Source: Phoronis australis
Taxonomy: Eukaryota; Phoronida; Phoronidae
DNA length: 64,000 nt
Direction of reading: 5' to 3'
Assembly (NCBI GenBank): GCA_002633005.1
Contig: NMRA01000276.1
Span: 137,414-201,413, forward strand
A model generated the notes under the pieces. The model searched no databases. It was not told the origin of the DNA and saw only the letters and a list, made by a program, of their open reading frames with translations. Numbering within the stretch: position 1 is the stretch's first letter; each line of letters opens with the position of its first letter. Made by a program: the position numbers and the translations under genes. Positions 10,321 through 20,770 of this stretch are shown here, one piece after another.

Positions 10321-12440
10321 CAGGCCTCCACATGAGCTGCAGGTCGCATTTGCGACCTGAAATTTGGAAATGCGAGCTAAGATTTTTGCCAGCTCGTATC
10401 AACTCGCAAAATGCGATCTAGAATTTCCAACGTATGCGACCTGAATTTTTACACTTCTCGTCAGATGCCAGGCAAATATAAAGCAACTCGTGTGAATCCA
10501 ACCAATCTTTGGTTGATGCCAAATCAAGCTCAAAAGAACACTATCCGACTAAGAACAGCTCTCCCGATGACTTGTAAGCGTTTAGCGTGAACATCGGATA
10601 ATGCAGAATCGATCTTCGGCGCATTTCATTGGCTAGCATTTTCGGCTACTTTTGTAAATTTCCAGATGTGCCGAAGAAAGTTTCAGACAACAACATAACA
10701 AGCGATGAAACGTCACAAAACAGCGGTATTTCTACTACTTCTTAGATGATCAACTTGCCAAACTTTGTGGTGTAAAAACGTACTTATTTTTCATGCAAGA
10801 TGTCCTTATTATCAAATATCTACGACAAAATCCCTGATATCACACTGCGGCACTGGTCGGTCCCGTTGTTAGCACGCAAGCAGTCTCTGCAGACGACCGT
10901 GACTTGGAAATTTAAGTCTCTTGCCAAGAAATTCTCAAACCCTTTACTTGTTTATGTGGCTACGTGCGTGACATACGAGTTGTCTGTCCCATGTTGTTGC
11001 TGACGTAAAGTGTAGGTCTATTCCTGCGATTCAAGTGCGTGAACTCATACTGGAACACCACTCCAAAGCAGCACAACAAAAGAGAACAGCGACAGTCCTA
11101 AACGGAAGAGTATACCAGCTTGGTTCTCTTAAGCACTCGGGTGCCAATGGTTTATTTGACAATGAACGTAGTAGATTCCCGACGGTTAAGAAAGACCCGA
11201 TGATTTACGATATTCTCCGGGACCGATGTAGCCCATAACTGATATTTTCCTGTTCCGATGTTCCCCAGGTCAATGTTCCCTAAGTCCGACGATCTATCCT
11301 CGTAGCCAGCTAATGCAACAAAACGATTAGATGCGAAATTGTGGTTAGCGAACTTTTTATTCTAACTCTTCTTACACCCCACCCCCTGCCAATTTTGCGC
11401 TCCCTGGACAACGCCGTAAAATTAATTCTCAGACTCCAATATAAAGACTCTTATTCCGACTGAAAGGGGTAATTAAAAACAAAATTATTCCGGGTGTCTA
11501 AAAAGGGTAAAGCGCATGCGTGCACCCAGGGGGTGAGGAGGGCTCGAACAAGCCCCCGCATTTGGCGAAATGGGCAAATTGGTCCGCCTCAGTCCACAGG
11601 AATTCGGCGCAACAGCACAATTCATCGGTCTGAACATAATACCCAGATTTTTTTAGTTCCCTTTTTTCAATAAAAGGTCCACATTCTGAGCCCCCCCTAT
11701 ATTTTAGGCTGGGTGTGCACATGCAGCGCAAGTGGTAACGATAACCAGAAAGTCACCCGTACTAAATGGATTTTGTCTCACAAAATAGTATTGTAATAAC
11801 ATTTCGTACTATTGCAGTCTTTCAATATCTTATTACTGCCAACACTCATGTTAAGGACTATGCTCACGCATGCGTCTACTGCCTACCTTTGAAGTGTTTC
11901 ATAATAAGCGCTCACTAAGCGTTTCCCCTCAACTTCTGAGAATTTCCAAATCTGCCCCAACGGTTCAGGCTAGCGCCCATCACAGCGCACTACAGACGAC
12001 CACACACGTGGTTTAAAATTGACAGGCAACCTACGTATTGAGTCACTCTCATTTTACACAACAAATTCAGTTTTCAAAGAAAACCTTTTTTCTCAATATA
12101 TAAGAAACCAAACCCCAGCATTGTTTGTAAACCTCTGAAAGAAAGTTAAGACTAGTGACATAAGTGTCGTTTTGTGACTGACCTATATTTTCCCATTCGT
12201 GGAAGGTATTGAGGAGCAAACTTGAATTACCGTGTACCCGATGGAAACCCGCACAGATTTGGAATTATTTCAAGGCCTTTCATTTCATGAAAACTAATTG
12301 TTGAGTACTTAACATCATAAGTCCAAAATTTCTGTTGTGAAATTTGCACTGATTTGTACCTGCGCATCCACATATGTCATTCGGCTAGGGCAACGTTTCA
12401 CGGATTTCTTCGACATGATGTTTTTCAAACGTCGACTTAA
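10321..12440 (+). mobile_element. Transposon family E, copy 1, 3'-truncated
   Basis: Starts CAGGCCTCCAC, matching the CAGGGCTCGAC start of the complete copy at 43310. The same order of blocks follows: the ggtcgcatttgcgacc palindrome, repeated gcgagctgag motifs, and the caaaagagaacagcgacagtcc block near 11077. Similarity is lost near 12440, about 380 bp short of the expected end. A 208-bp element (11517-11724) is inserted. No transposase frame is recognisable. Confidence 0.8.
11517..11724. mobile_element. Small transposon K, copy 1, 6-bp duplication
   Basis: Ends tgcgtgcaccc (left) and gggtgtgcacatgc (right) are imperfect inverted repeats. AGCGCA is duplicated on both sides (11511-11516, 11725-11730). 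The family E copies at 33.5 and 43.3 kb lack sequence here. A related element sits at a different place in the 43.3-kb copy. The interior is C/G-tract rich, with ctcgaac and gggctc motifs and no coding capacity. Confidence 0.75.
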
Positions 12441-12608
12441 AGCCCTTAAAGAATTAGCAATAAACGCTCTCTTGTATTCAAAATACATATATTTATGATT
12501 CTAATAGCGTGAGTTTTAATAATCACGGACCACCTGTTAATTAATAACAGAATTAATTGCGCCACTTTCATACTTTGTCGTCTGCCACAACCTGAGATTA
12601 TTTTTTAA

Positions 12609-12613
12609 CCAAT
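12609..12613 (+). promoter_or_regulatory. CCAAT box upstream of THAP gene
   Basis: CCAATCAGCG on the plus strand, 112 bp before the THAP start codon. This extended form is favoured by NF-Y. No TATA box is evident between it and the start. It is a plausible promoter element by position only. Confidence 0.4.
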
Positions 12614-12724
12614 CAGCGCTAAGTAACGTGTACGTTTAGAGTCATTCACTTCCGGGATACGGTACTTGACTGGTGGATTTGGTTGCTCGGGCCAGTCAGT
12701 TTTTCGTAAAAAGTGACAAGCGAC

Positions 12725-14847
12725 ATGCCTGGGTACAACCAGTGTGTAGTATACGGATGCAGCAACAGAAGTGGGCCTGGAATCCATATGCACGGATTCC
12801 CGGTGGCAAACGCGGCAGCTTGCCGAGCTTGGAATAGCTTCGTAAGCTGCACGAGAAAGGACTGGCGAGGCCATTCAAAGTATTTGAAGATTTGCAGCGT
12901 GCATTTTACCGAGGACTCGTACGAGGACGACATAAGGGCTAAATTCTTCCCTGAGTTCAAGTCTAGGTGAGTTTTTTTTTTCTTATAGTGTCTTGATTGC
13001 GATAAAAATAACGTCATTTCTCTCTGATCTCAAAGCCTCGTTGATCCGAGGCTCTCGGCGATTTTTCTATAGCTGGTCTAAAAGCTGATTAAATCCGCTC
13101 AATCGTTTGTCATTTTTCACTAATCGACCAGTAAATGCGTTGATTTGGTATATGAGCTCTCATTTGTGGCGATATTTTTTTCAACACGGAAAATCTTATA
13201 AAGATTTCGACGTTTTTTTGTTCAGTTGTGTCACTAGTAAATCCAAAATGGCGGACGTCAATTATTCCGATGTCGATTATACATACGTTTTGTGGTTATA
13301 TTTTTTGCGCCTAGTACTGGCAAGCGTGTGACATGGAAGATGACATGAAGTAATCATTTGTTCGCACAAGTTATTTGAATTAGTCAATCTTAGGCCTATT
13401 GAGTGCAGTGGTCGGATATAGTGGTACCAGATTTAGAGAACCACTTCCATCCACTAAGTACCGGGCCAGTTATTCAGTGCCTGGCCCTCTAAACCAGAGA
13501 ACGTTATATCCGCCCAGTGCCGACATGTCGTTTGTTTTCTGCTTGATTCAAGTATTGACCTTTTTGGAATTACAATTGATTTCAATGAAGTGTTCGCATG
13601 GAATGATAAAGTTTTAATAAAGAAATCACGCATCCCGGGGGGGGGTTAGCGGGGGTCATTTATTAATTTTGTGAAGCACAATTTTTTATGAGCATAAGTG
13701 TCGCTTTTGAACATAATAGTCTAACATATTTAAATGTTCATTAATTTAAAACAGAACCAGGAAAACTAAATTCCACATATCATATGTGAATACCTGCTAT
13801 GCTTTATTTTTCAAATATTGTAGACATCCACAATTTCTCTACAGTGAGAACACGCCTTTCGTTGCTGTTTTATTGAAATATATTTTTCTTATTTTCACAT
13901 GATGAGTAGTTGTGTGAGTTTCTCCTCTAAACACTTGTAATGTAAAGCATTTTCATTTTCTAAATATTGATTTTCTATGCAGTGCTGTGAAACTGAAGGC
14001 GGGTGCTGTTCCAAGTATCAGACCAAAGCCAGCTGAACGCTCTGCTCCTGACAACGGTGAGACGTCTTCCAAAAGACCAAGGGAGAAAAGTGCTGCAGTG
14101 GCAAAAAGAAAACGCATTGAGGTAATTCATATTATCTGTAATGCTTGGTGAGATTTAATATGCCCAAATCACCATTTCTGTTTATCATGTCCGTTGGAAA
14201 GTAACAATTATTGGGTTGTGCATAAATGATAATTTCTTATCACTTTGTTTCGTTAGTGGAATCTTTGGTGATAAACAGTTAACATTCCGTGTTTCAAAAG
14301 AGTTGTTTGGTTAATGTCGCCCTTTTTTCAGTTGGTAAAGCAAGCCATGCTGGAGTTTGGGTCCGAAGAAACGTCAGACACAGTGGATGAGTCTGCTTCA
14401 GTTCAGGCTGCATCACGGGAACAAACACCGGTCATGGTCCAGGAATGCGATGTGCAGTGCGAGCCTACTTCTCGTACCACCATGACCCTTTTCACGCAAA
14501 CTCCTGTGGTCAAGAAATATGTGAAGGGTGTTCAGACAAGGCCAAAGACAAGAACACTTGGTACGTTTTTCATACTCTTATGCCGTATAAAGCAAGTATT
14601 TGTTATGTGCTCTCATAAACATTCTTTTCTTATCCTCATTTAACTGAATTTTTACAACTGTAAAGTGTAAAGATGTCCTGTTAAAATCTACCTACTCTCA
14701 TACTTCTTGTTTCAGGTACACAACATCATTCTGTAGGTGTGAGTGTAGCTTGCCAAACACCCTGGAAGGTTACCTTGGAGGACAACTCAGACAGCCACCC
14801 CAAAATTCTGGAGGAAAAAGAGCATGAGCCCGAGGAGCCTGACGACC
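12725..14847 (+). CDS. THAP-domain protein gene, four exons, 3' end lost into gypsy integrase
   Basis: Exons are 12725-12966, 13983-14121, 14332-14560 and 14716 to about 14847. Donors are gtgagt, gtaatt, gtacgt; acceptors are ctatgcag, ttttttcag, tgtttcag. Phases agree at every junction. Residues 1-80 form a THAP zinc finger: CVVYGC at the N-terminus, a central Trp (AWNSF), then ICSVHF supplying the C2CH Cys and His. Exon 2 opens with KLKAGAVPSI, the AVPxxF-like box that closes the fold, then a basic KRPREK/KRKRIE region likely to act in nuclear localisation. Exons 3-4 are acidic with repeated VxVQT-like stretches (VQECDVQCEP, GVSVACQTP). THAP domains bind DNA; many belong to domesticated or active transposases, so a host gene and a transposon-derived gene both remain possible. 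The gene lies antisense in a NEURL4-like intron. Confidence 0.78.
12967..13982 (+). other. THAP gene intron 1
   Basis: Bounded by GTGAGT and CTATGCAG. It holds a G-run near 13637-13645 and otherwise no repeat or frame I can support. Confidence 0.6.
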
Positions 14848-15393
14848 CAGTAGATGCTGTGGACTTGATTGGTCCTCTGTCGCCATTGTCTAGTAGGCGT
14901 CACAGGTGGAATTTAAGTATAGTGGATATGGATACTAGGTATCCCTTAGACGAGGCATTGACTAATATAGATACAGCCACAGTGGCTGAGGCTATGGTCA
15001 ATATGTTTGCAGACCTTGGTATTCCCAATGAGGTGTTAAGTGACAAGGGGTCCAAGTTTAATTCTGAGATGATGAAAGAAGTTCAGAGGCTGTTGTCAGT
15101 TAGGTCCTACAATACTTCACCTTATCATGCTCAGTGTAATGGGTTGTGTGAGAGATATAACTGGCACTTTAAAACAGATGCTCAAACGCACTGTTGACGA
15201 TCAACCTAAAGAGTGGGACAGGTTCATCAAACCTTGGTTGTTTCCTTACAGGGATGTTCCGATTGACAGTCTCGGTGGATTTTCACCATTTGAGTTAATA
15301 TATGGGCATACTGTGTGAGGTCCTATGTCGATATTGCATGAACTATGGACTACTTATGAGTTGGAAAACAAAATGAAGGACACGTATGAGTAT
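14848..15393 (+). pseudogene. Ty3/gypsy integrase catalytic core, decayed
   Basis: Starts near AVDLIGPLSP and continues through VDMDTRYP, GIPNEVLSDKGSKFNSE and YHAQCNGLCERYN. The D,D,E triad is visible: D in VDLIGP (codon 14862), D in SDKGS (codon 15042), E in CERYN (codon 15150), the last two 35 residues apart as in retroviral-type integrases. A one-base shift near 15165 moves the frame for the following KEWDRFIKP...FSPFELIYGH segment. A stop (tga) interrupts it at about 15316. A 1.6-kb element splits the gene at 15394. The N-terminal zinc-binding HHCC module is absent. The protein would integrate retrotransposon DNA; this copy cannot. Confidence 0.88.
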
Positions 15394-17018
15394 AGACCCT
15401 ATTCACGCCGACAGGAGGCATGTTCCAAAACGAGGATCGCTACGATAGCTCTGGTGGCTTATTCGCGTAGTTGTGCTCTGCGTTGCTCGAACAACTAGAA
15501 AAAATACGGACACTCAACTGTCTGTTTTACAATCCCTAAGGACGTTGGGATTCGGAAACGTTGGGTCCTTGCCATACGCTGCGATGAAGGAAAATATGTT
15601 CGTGTAAAATTTATAACTGTTTTCAAATTATAAATTTCGCATCTCAGATGCCGCCGTAGCAACGAGGACCGGAGAGTCTTCAGTCAGCCAGGCTGTGTTT
15701 TCATGACTATGGGTTAAAGCACGATGCATTTTTCTTTACAAAAAGGACAGGGACCTCAATCCCTCAATTTTGGGGCCAAATGGTCCTATTCCCTCTCAAA
15801 AATATTGAAAAATAACGTGAAATTCCCGGCCCCACGAGGCCTAAAAATTTCCTTAGTGATTGAGAATTTCTCTGCAACGGTTCAATTCACCTGTGTCCAC
15901 AGAGGTGACAATTTGAAAAGGTACAAAATCATAGGCGGATTTAGGGGGGGTCACTGACCCGTCACTCGGCTAAACGTTCCCCTCTCAGAAGGCCGCACAG
16001 GCACCTTTCCTCTCTGATATGAACGAGGCCTCTGAAGAAACATGATAACTATGCTTGTTCCAGGGGGTGTCCAGGACTTTGTGTTGGGGGGGGGGGGGGG
16101 GGAANGAGTATTAGCCAGGATTTTGCCCGTCACATATTCAAGCTCCTGAATTGCCAAATGGAATCTGGGAGAATTTTAGGGGGGGGGGCATGGCCCCCTT
16201 GGCTCCCCTCTAAATCCGCTTCTGTGTTCTGTCCAGTTAACTGAAATTGAGCTCTAAAACGAGATGCTTTGGACGAAAGAATTAGGTGTTTTAATTTTAA
16301 AATTCAACTTGGTCGAGATTGATACTTGAAAAACATAACACATGAAATAGACGTAATTATTAAAACCAAGAAAGTAGAATTGATGGTCATATAATTTTTA
16401 TTTTCAATTGCGAGCCTGGTTTTTTATCGTAATCAAAATATATAACATCAAGTATTATTTCAGATCAATGACAAATCAACTGTTAGTCCCGGTAGGGCCT
16501 ACCTCACCAGGACTAAGGCTATGGCTTCAAGCTAATAGGCCAACTCTTGATCAACAAATTAAACCAGATGTGACTAATTGCACATGACAGCAAAATGCTA
16601 TGAGCCACCACTGTCGAATATATCTTCAACTCGTCAACAATACGACCAGATGACCTCGTTCGTGTAGAAAGCATTTTTATCAAGAATTTATTACAAGAAA
16701 CGTAACCCTGCATTCAGCATGATACTTAATCCGTAACACAACAATCGCCACAATTTGGTCATGTTTACTTTTCATTTGAACCTAGTTTTCCGGAAAAAAC
16801 CTTATATTCTTTCGTCAGACAACTCCTTGTTGCATTGACTTGTTCTTTAACTGTATCTTTCTACGTCTCTGTGGTTAATTATTGACACATTTTTAAGATT
16901 TAATATTCAGGTTGGACTCCAAAGTCCGGCCATTTAACTCACACAATGTAAATGTCCGCTTTGTTTATCGCAGTGAGCCTCGCTTTGGATTTTAATGTCC
17001 GCCGCGTGAATTGGGTCT
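15394..17018. mobile_element. Nested element H, AGACCC ends
   Basis: The ends are AGACCCTATTCACGC and, reverse-complemented, AGACCCAATTCACGC. Both are flanked by AT (15392-15393, 17019-17020), and the integrase frame resumes exactly after the right AT. It therefore inserted cleanly with a 2-bp duplication; TAT is an alternative but gives asymmetric ends. The 1.6-kb interior holds a further nested element (15930-16226) and no recognisable transposase. Superfamily unknown. Confidence 0.75.
15930..16226. mobile_element. Small transposon family F, copy 1
   Basis: Left end cataggcggatttagggggg and right end ccccctctaaatccgcttctgtg are inverted repeats with G/C homopolymer runs just inside. Related copies occur at 18483-19449, 56241-57029 and in part near 49196-49310. 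The right half (about 16105-16226) is clearly homologous to 49196-49310. An unresolved N lies at 16105 after a long G run. No clean target duplication is seen. Confidence 0.65.
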
Positions 17019-17346
17019 ATGTTCTGGATCTTAAAAATCGGTTAGAACAAATGTGTTTAGATGATGCTGAGATGTTGCTCTGTAGTCAACAAAAGCAGAA
17101 AGAATATTTTGACAGGAAGGCTGTTGTAAGGGACTTGAAACCAGGTGACGAAGTATTAATACTGTTGCCATCAGACAAAAACAAATTGTTAATGAGGTGG
17201 AAGGGTCGGTTCCTTGTAAAACCTAAGGTGGGCCAGTATAATTATGCCATTGAAATTGGCGATAATGTTAAGGTATTCCACATTAACATGCTCAAGCAAT
17301 ATCAACGCTGGGTAAAGCTGATTGTGGCGTCGGTTGCTTCAATTAA
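17019..17346 (+). pseudogene. Gypsy integrase C-terminal region (GPY/F-like)
   Basis: The frame resumes after element H with LDLKNRLEQMCLDDAEMLL, then KEYFDRKAVVRDLKPGDEVL, then LLMRWKGRFLVKPKVGQYNY and KVFHINMLKQYQRW. The WKGPF/GPY-type module ends integrases of this clade and contacts DNA. The frame stays open to 17346, where element J begins. The two sides of J rejoin in frame (SI then TFEDEE), showing the polyprotein once ran straight from integrase into reverse transcriptase. Confidence 0.85.
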
Positions 17347-17478
17347 CAGGGCTCAACACTAACGGTTGCCCAATTGCCCGTGTACATGTAGATTTTGGGT
17401 CGGGCAAGTGGAATTTGAAAAGTACTTGCCCGATGGGCAAGTTAAAAAGCTGGCCGCATAGGCAAGTAGATCCTAAGA

Positions 17479-17948
17479 TTGTCTGCTCGACATTTGCTCC
17501 AAAGTAACGAACCCCAACACAAGCCTAAAAACCGTCGAAAAAGCCCATGTCCGTCAAAGAAACTCCCGTCTTCGAATGAGCACCGAAATGAAAATAGAAC
17601 GAGTGTGATGCAGCGTGCACAGATGACGCCTGCGGTCAAATCCTTTCGATTCTCTGAACGTGCCCTGCAGTTTCTGAATAAGTTGTCACGTGATATTACT
17701 GATCGTCTGCACTCGGGCAAAACATCCAAACAAGGAAGCCGTCCAGGCGTGGACGGCATTAGTTTAGTTGCTAAAAAACGAGTTCAGGAAGAATCAAAGC
17801 AACAATATGAAACGAAAAGAGTGCGGGGATGGGTTCCGTCATGGGAAATTAGGTTTCCTGGCCTGCGAGACAGTGAACAAGGGTTGACGTGTGATTCTTG
17901 CCGGCGTTTACCCATGTACAGCTGGAAGCACCGCGTTCGTCGGGGGAT
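17479..17948 (+). CDS. N-terminal exon of a hAT-like transposase (within J)
   Basis: An open frame of about 157 codons ends in a strong splice donor (GGGGAT before GTAAGTC at 17949). The N-terminal half is basic (KPKNRRKSPCPSKKLPSSNE). The C-terminal part reads GWVPSWEIRFPGLRDSEQGL, then TCDSCRRLPMYSWKHRVRRG. W..FPgL......l.CdsC resembles the TTF-type zinc finger that opens KIAA1586/ZMYM-like hAT transposases. No DDE core or dimerisation region follows. The start codon is uncertain, with two in-frame ATGs near 17608-17625. The assignment rests on motif shape and element context. Confidence 0.5.
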
Positions 17949-18482
17949 GTAAGTCATACAGATAAGTGCAAAAGCTAAAAAGTGAATGATTGACCACATA
18001 ATATTTTCTACACTACGCAGCAGTTTTAAAGGCCTGGTATTTATTCAGGGGGAATTCCAAAGGAATTTTTTATGAATTCCCGGCTCGACTCCCGAATGAA
18101 GAGGAATACGGTCTTCTGGATTGTCGCTCTGAAGGGTGACTTTTTCGCGGTCTATCTATTTTTCAAAAATGTATTTATTTATTGAAAATAAAAGTATATG
18201 TGGCATTATTAAATGTTAAAATTTGATTTTAATTTAATACAAGGTACCGATGACCAAAACTGTGTAAGATTTTTACGGATAGCAAAAATTCAAATTCAGG
18301 TTAAGCAACAACTCGGGTTTAATGCATGAGGGCGTATAAACTAATGAATACACAGAAGTGTCTAGCGTTCATGTCCTAGCTCATTTCGGCGCCTGTGAAC
18401 GTGAGACAATGGTTAAGATTACTCTTCTAATTTGTCTCTCTAGTGTTTTGACACACCTTATAAATAAATGTTCTATAAGAAA

Positions 18483-19449
18483 AGTGGCGGATCTAGGATA
18501 TCACAAGGGGGGCCCAACATTTTGTCTGTAAACATTTGCGCAAAGCCGGATTGTAGATGCTCATAGCACCGAATGGGGGGAGGTCGGGAGGGGGTTTGCC
18601 ACCCTCCCGCCAGGAAAATTTTTCTGTTTTTTTCTCTAAAAATCAAGCAATTTCCTTGATTCCTGAAGTATTATCAAAGAAAAAAGGCAAAGGAAAAAAT
18701 GGGGGACTGCAATTATCAGACTCGAACTCACGACCTGGCGGATGGAACGCCCGTGCTTTACCACTGCGCCACCACGACTTCACTCCCACATTGATTCTAA
18801 GAGACCTACTTGTTTATGGTCCACAGCGTTTGCCCACGAAACCTACTTCTTTTTGTAATATTTATTACACTTTTTATATTTTGTGCAATCAGTTCATAAC
18901 AAATTTGTCGTATTTAAAATAGTCTTCAATTGCCCAAAAACCAAATCCGTTTTTTTGTGTTTGCATTAATGAGGCGATTACTTTGGATATCGTCTTAAGT
19001 TAAAGCTTGACAAAGAGAGAATTATGAGTTTCTAAGTGATTCACTGAGGCTTCGATTAAAAGTCACATCTTACCAACAGCTTCTGTTTTTTCATCCTCAC
19101 TCAGATTCCATTTTCTTTAAAAATGAAGTAATTTTCTTTATTGCACAGTGAAGCAAGACGACGGAAACGGAGTCGTAGTGCGCAGAGCCACTGCCGGTTG
19201 TCTGAGATATCGCAGGAGAGCCTATACTTAGCCATAGTTCTGTTGCGATTGCGACGTGTTCCAAATTTGTCACTTGAAATTGGATCTGAGCCCCACCCCC
19301 CAAACACACTAAAACTGCACACATTTCAATCTTGTTTCAGGCGTATAATGTTAATTACCAGGGTTAATTATTAAACTCAACATTTCCCTACGCTCTTGAT
19401 GTTTTATTTTTTGTGGCAGCCAAGGGGGGGCCCCCTAAATCCGTCTATG
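18483..19449. mobile_element. Family F transposon, copy 2 (967 bp)
   Basis: The left end agtggcggatctaggatatc and right end ccccctaaatccgtctatg match, in inverted orientation, both ends of the copy at 56241-57029. The interiors are also collinear over most of their length. Flanking aagaaa/aagaag is a possible 6-bp duplication with one mismatch. It carries about 180 bp near 18590-18790 that the other copy lacks, including a tRNA-like stretch. Confidence 0.8.
18712..18778 (-). tRNA. tRNA-like sequence (pseudogene or SINE head)
   Basis: On the minus strand there is an A-box-like tggcgcagtggtaaagc (complement of 18755-18771), a potential anticodon stem-loop with loop TTCCATC, and a B-box-like gagttcgagtct (complement of 18719-18730). 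The T-stem does not pair well and no clean acceptor stem is visible. It is more likely a SINE head or tRNA pseudogene than a working tRNA. It is absent from the sister copy at 56.2 kb. Confidence 0.4.
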
Positions 19450-19639
19450 AAGAAGAATCGTTAAAAAAATAGCAACTCATGTATATAGCATGCACGACAC
19501 AAGAGGAGGCTCAGCGCAGGCAGCCGTACGGTAACACATTACCTAGGTGTGCACATGCACGGTGCTATTTGGGATTGTACTTGGGGCAAGTGAATTTTTC
19601 AACTACTACTACTGCTTAAAAAGTTAATGTTGAGCCCTG

Positions 19640-20770
19640 AATTACATTTGAAGACGAAGAGGGTGTTTTGGATATGGAGACGCCCATTGTGTCCAAGACA
19701 CAACAGCAGGAAATTCACTGTCAGGTGAATATTAACCCAGAGTTGTCAGAGTCGCAGAAGGCTCAACTTAGGGGTATAATTGGCGAGTTTTCGGAAATTT
19801 TTCATAGAATCCTGGTACTAAGAACTTGATAGAGCACAAAATTGTGTTAAATGACTCCTATTCGTTCCAACTCGTATCTGGTACCGTACTCTATGTATGG
19901 AAAAATGAAGAAGTAAATAAATGACATGCTTGAATTAGATGTTATTGAGCAGTCTGAGTCGCCCAATAGTACTCGTTACGGAAAAAGACAGTACGGTTAG
20001 ATATTGCCAGGACATGCGTAAAGTTAATAAGGTGACACGTTTTGATTGCGAGAGTTTGCCAAACATTGAATACATTGTGGCAAGTTGTGCAGATGCAACG
20101 TATTTCTCAAAGTTGGATTTCTGCAAAGGGTACTGGCAAATACCCATGGAAGCTAGTTCCAAAGAAATAACTGCTTTTTCTACCCCCCAAGAAAATGCCG
20201 TTTGGTCTTGTGAATTCAGGTGCCACGTATGCCAAGATGGTGCGTTTAATGTTGAAGGACGCTGTTGAAGTGGATAATTTTGTAGATGATGTGTTGGTTC
20301 ACACCAGTAGTTGGGATACCCAGTTGGTTAGGCTCGGGGACCTGTTTTCCAGGATCCATCGGGCGAATCTCACAGTTAAACCATCCAAGTGTTATTTTGG
20401 GTATACAACGGTAGATTTTACTGGTCACACATTGTCGAATGAGACTATACGATCACAAAATGATGAAGTAGAAAGGTTGCTATATGCAGAGCGTCTTGAA
20501 AACAAGAAACAGTGGAAATCTTTCCTAGGTATGGGGGGTATTACCTGAAGTTTATTAATGCATATGCTTCCAAGGTTAAGCCTCTCACTGATAACTCATA
20601 AATCGAGTCCAAATAGATTTGTGTGGACAGATATTCACCAGAGGGCATTTGACAACATCAGAGAGAGAGCTTTGTAGAGATCCCATACTGAGGGCAACAT
20701 GGAGAATCTTGACCAAGCACTTTGACCTACATTTTGCAGCTGACTTCACACAGATGGTGCCATAGTTGGG
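19640..20770 (+). pseudogene. Ty3/gypsy reverse transcriptase and RNase H start, decayed
   Basis: Opens with DMETPIVSKTQQQEIHCQ, then VNINPELSESQKAQLRGIIG, the usual linker before gypsy RT. RT motifs follow: PIVLVTEKDSTVRYCQDMRK, YFSKLDFCKGYWQIPM (first catalytic Asp), MPFGLVNSGATYAKM, NFVDDVLVHT (the xxDD site intact) and FTGHTLSNETIRSQNDEVER. Frameshifts lie near 19810-19940 and 20190, and one near 20540 leads to YLKFINAYASKVKPLTD. From about 20590, FVWTDIHQRAFDNIRERAL and FDLHFAADFT mark the RT/RNase H junction. It follows integrase on the same strand, so the pol order is INT-RT. No LTR is recognised for this copy. Confidence 0.9.

Larger units (their letters stand above)
17347..19639 (+). 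mobile_element. hAT-like transposon J, CAGGGCTCAACA ends, about 6-bp duplication
   Basis: Starts CAGGGCTCAACACTAA and ends TTAATGTTGAGCCCTG, inverted repeats with one mismatch. The flanks aattaa (17341-17346) and aattac (19640-19645) match at five of six bases. Subterminal ttgcccg/gggcaagt repeats occupy the left 130 bp. It contains one coding exon with a zinc-finger-like segment (17479-17948) and a nested element F copy (18483-19449). It splits the gypsy remnant between integrase and reverse transcriptase. The remainder of a transposase is not visible, so it is deleted or non-autonomous. Confidence 0.8.

Noticed and set aside
12605-13017. Minus-strand frames of up to 123 codons
   Set aside because: They are antisense to THAP exon 1.
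17630-17710. Homology between FRFSERALQFLNKLSRDIT (element J exon) and [19 protein letters not shown] (NEURL4-like linker)
   Set aside because: A short match in variable, unrelated protein contexts; probably coincidence, though a profile comparison would settle it.
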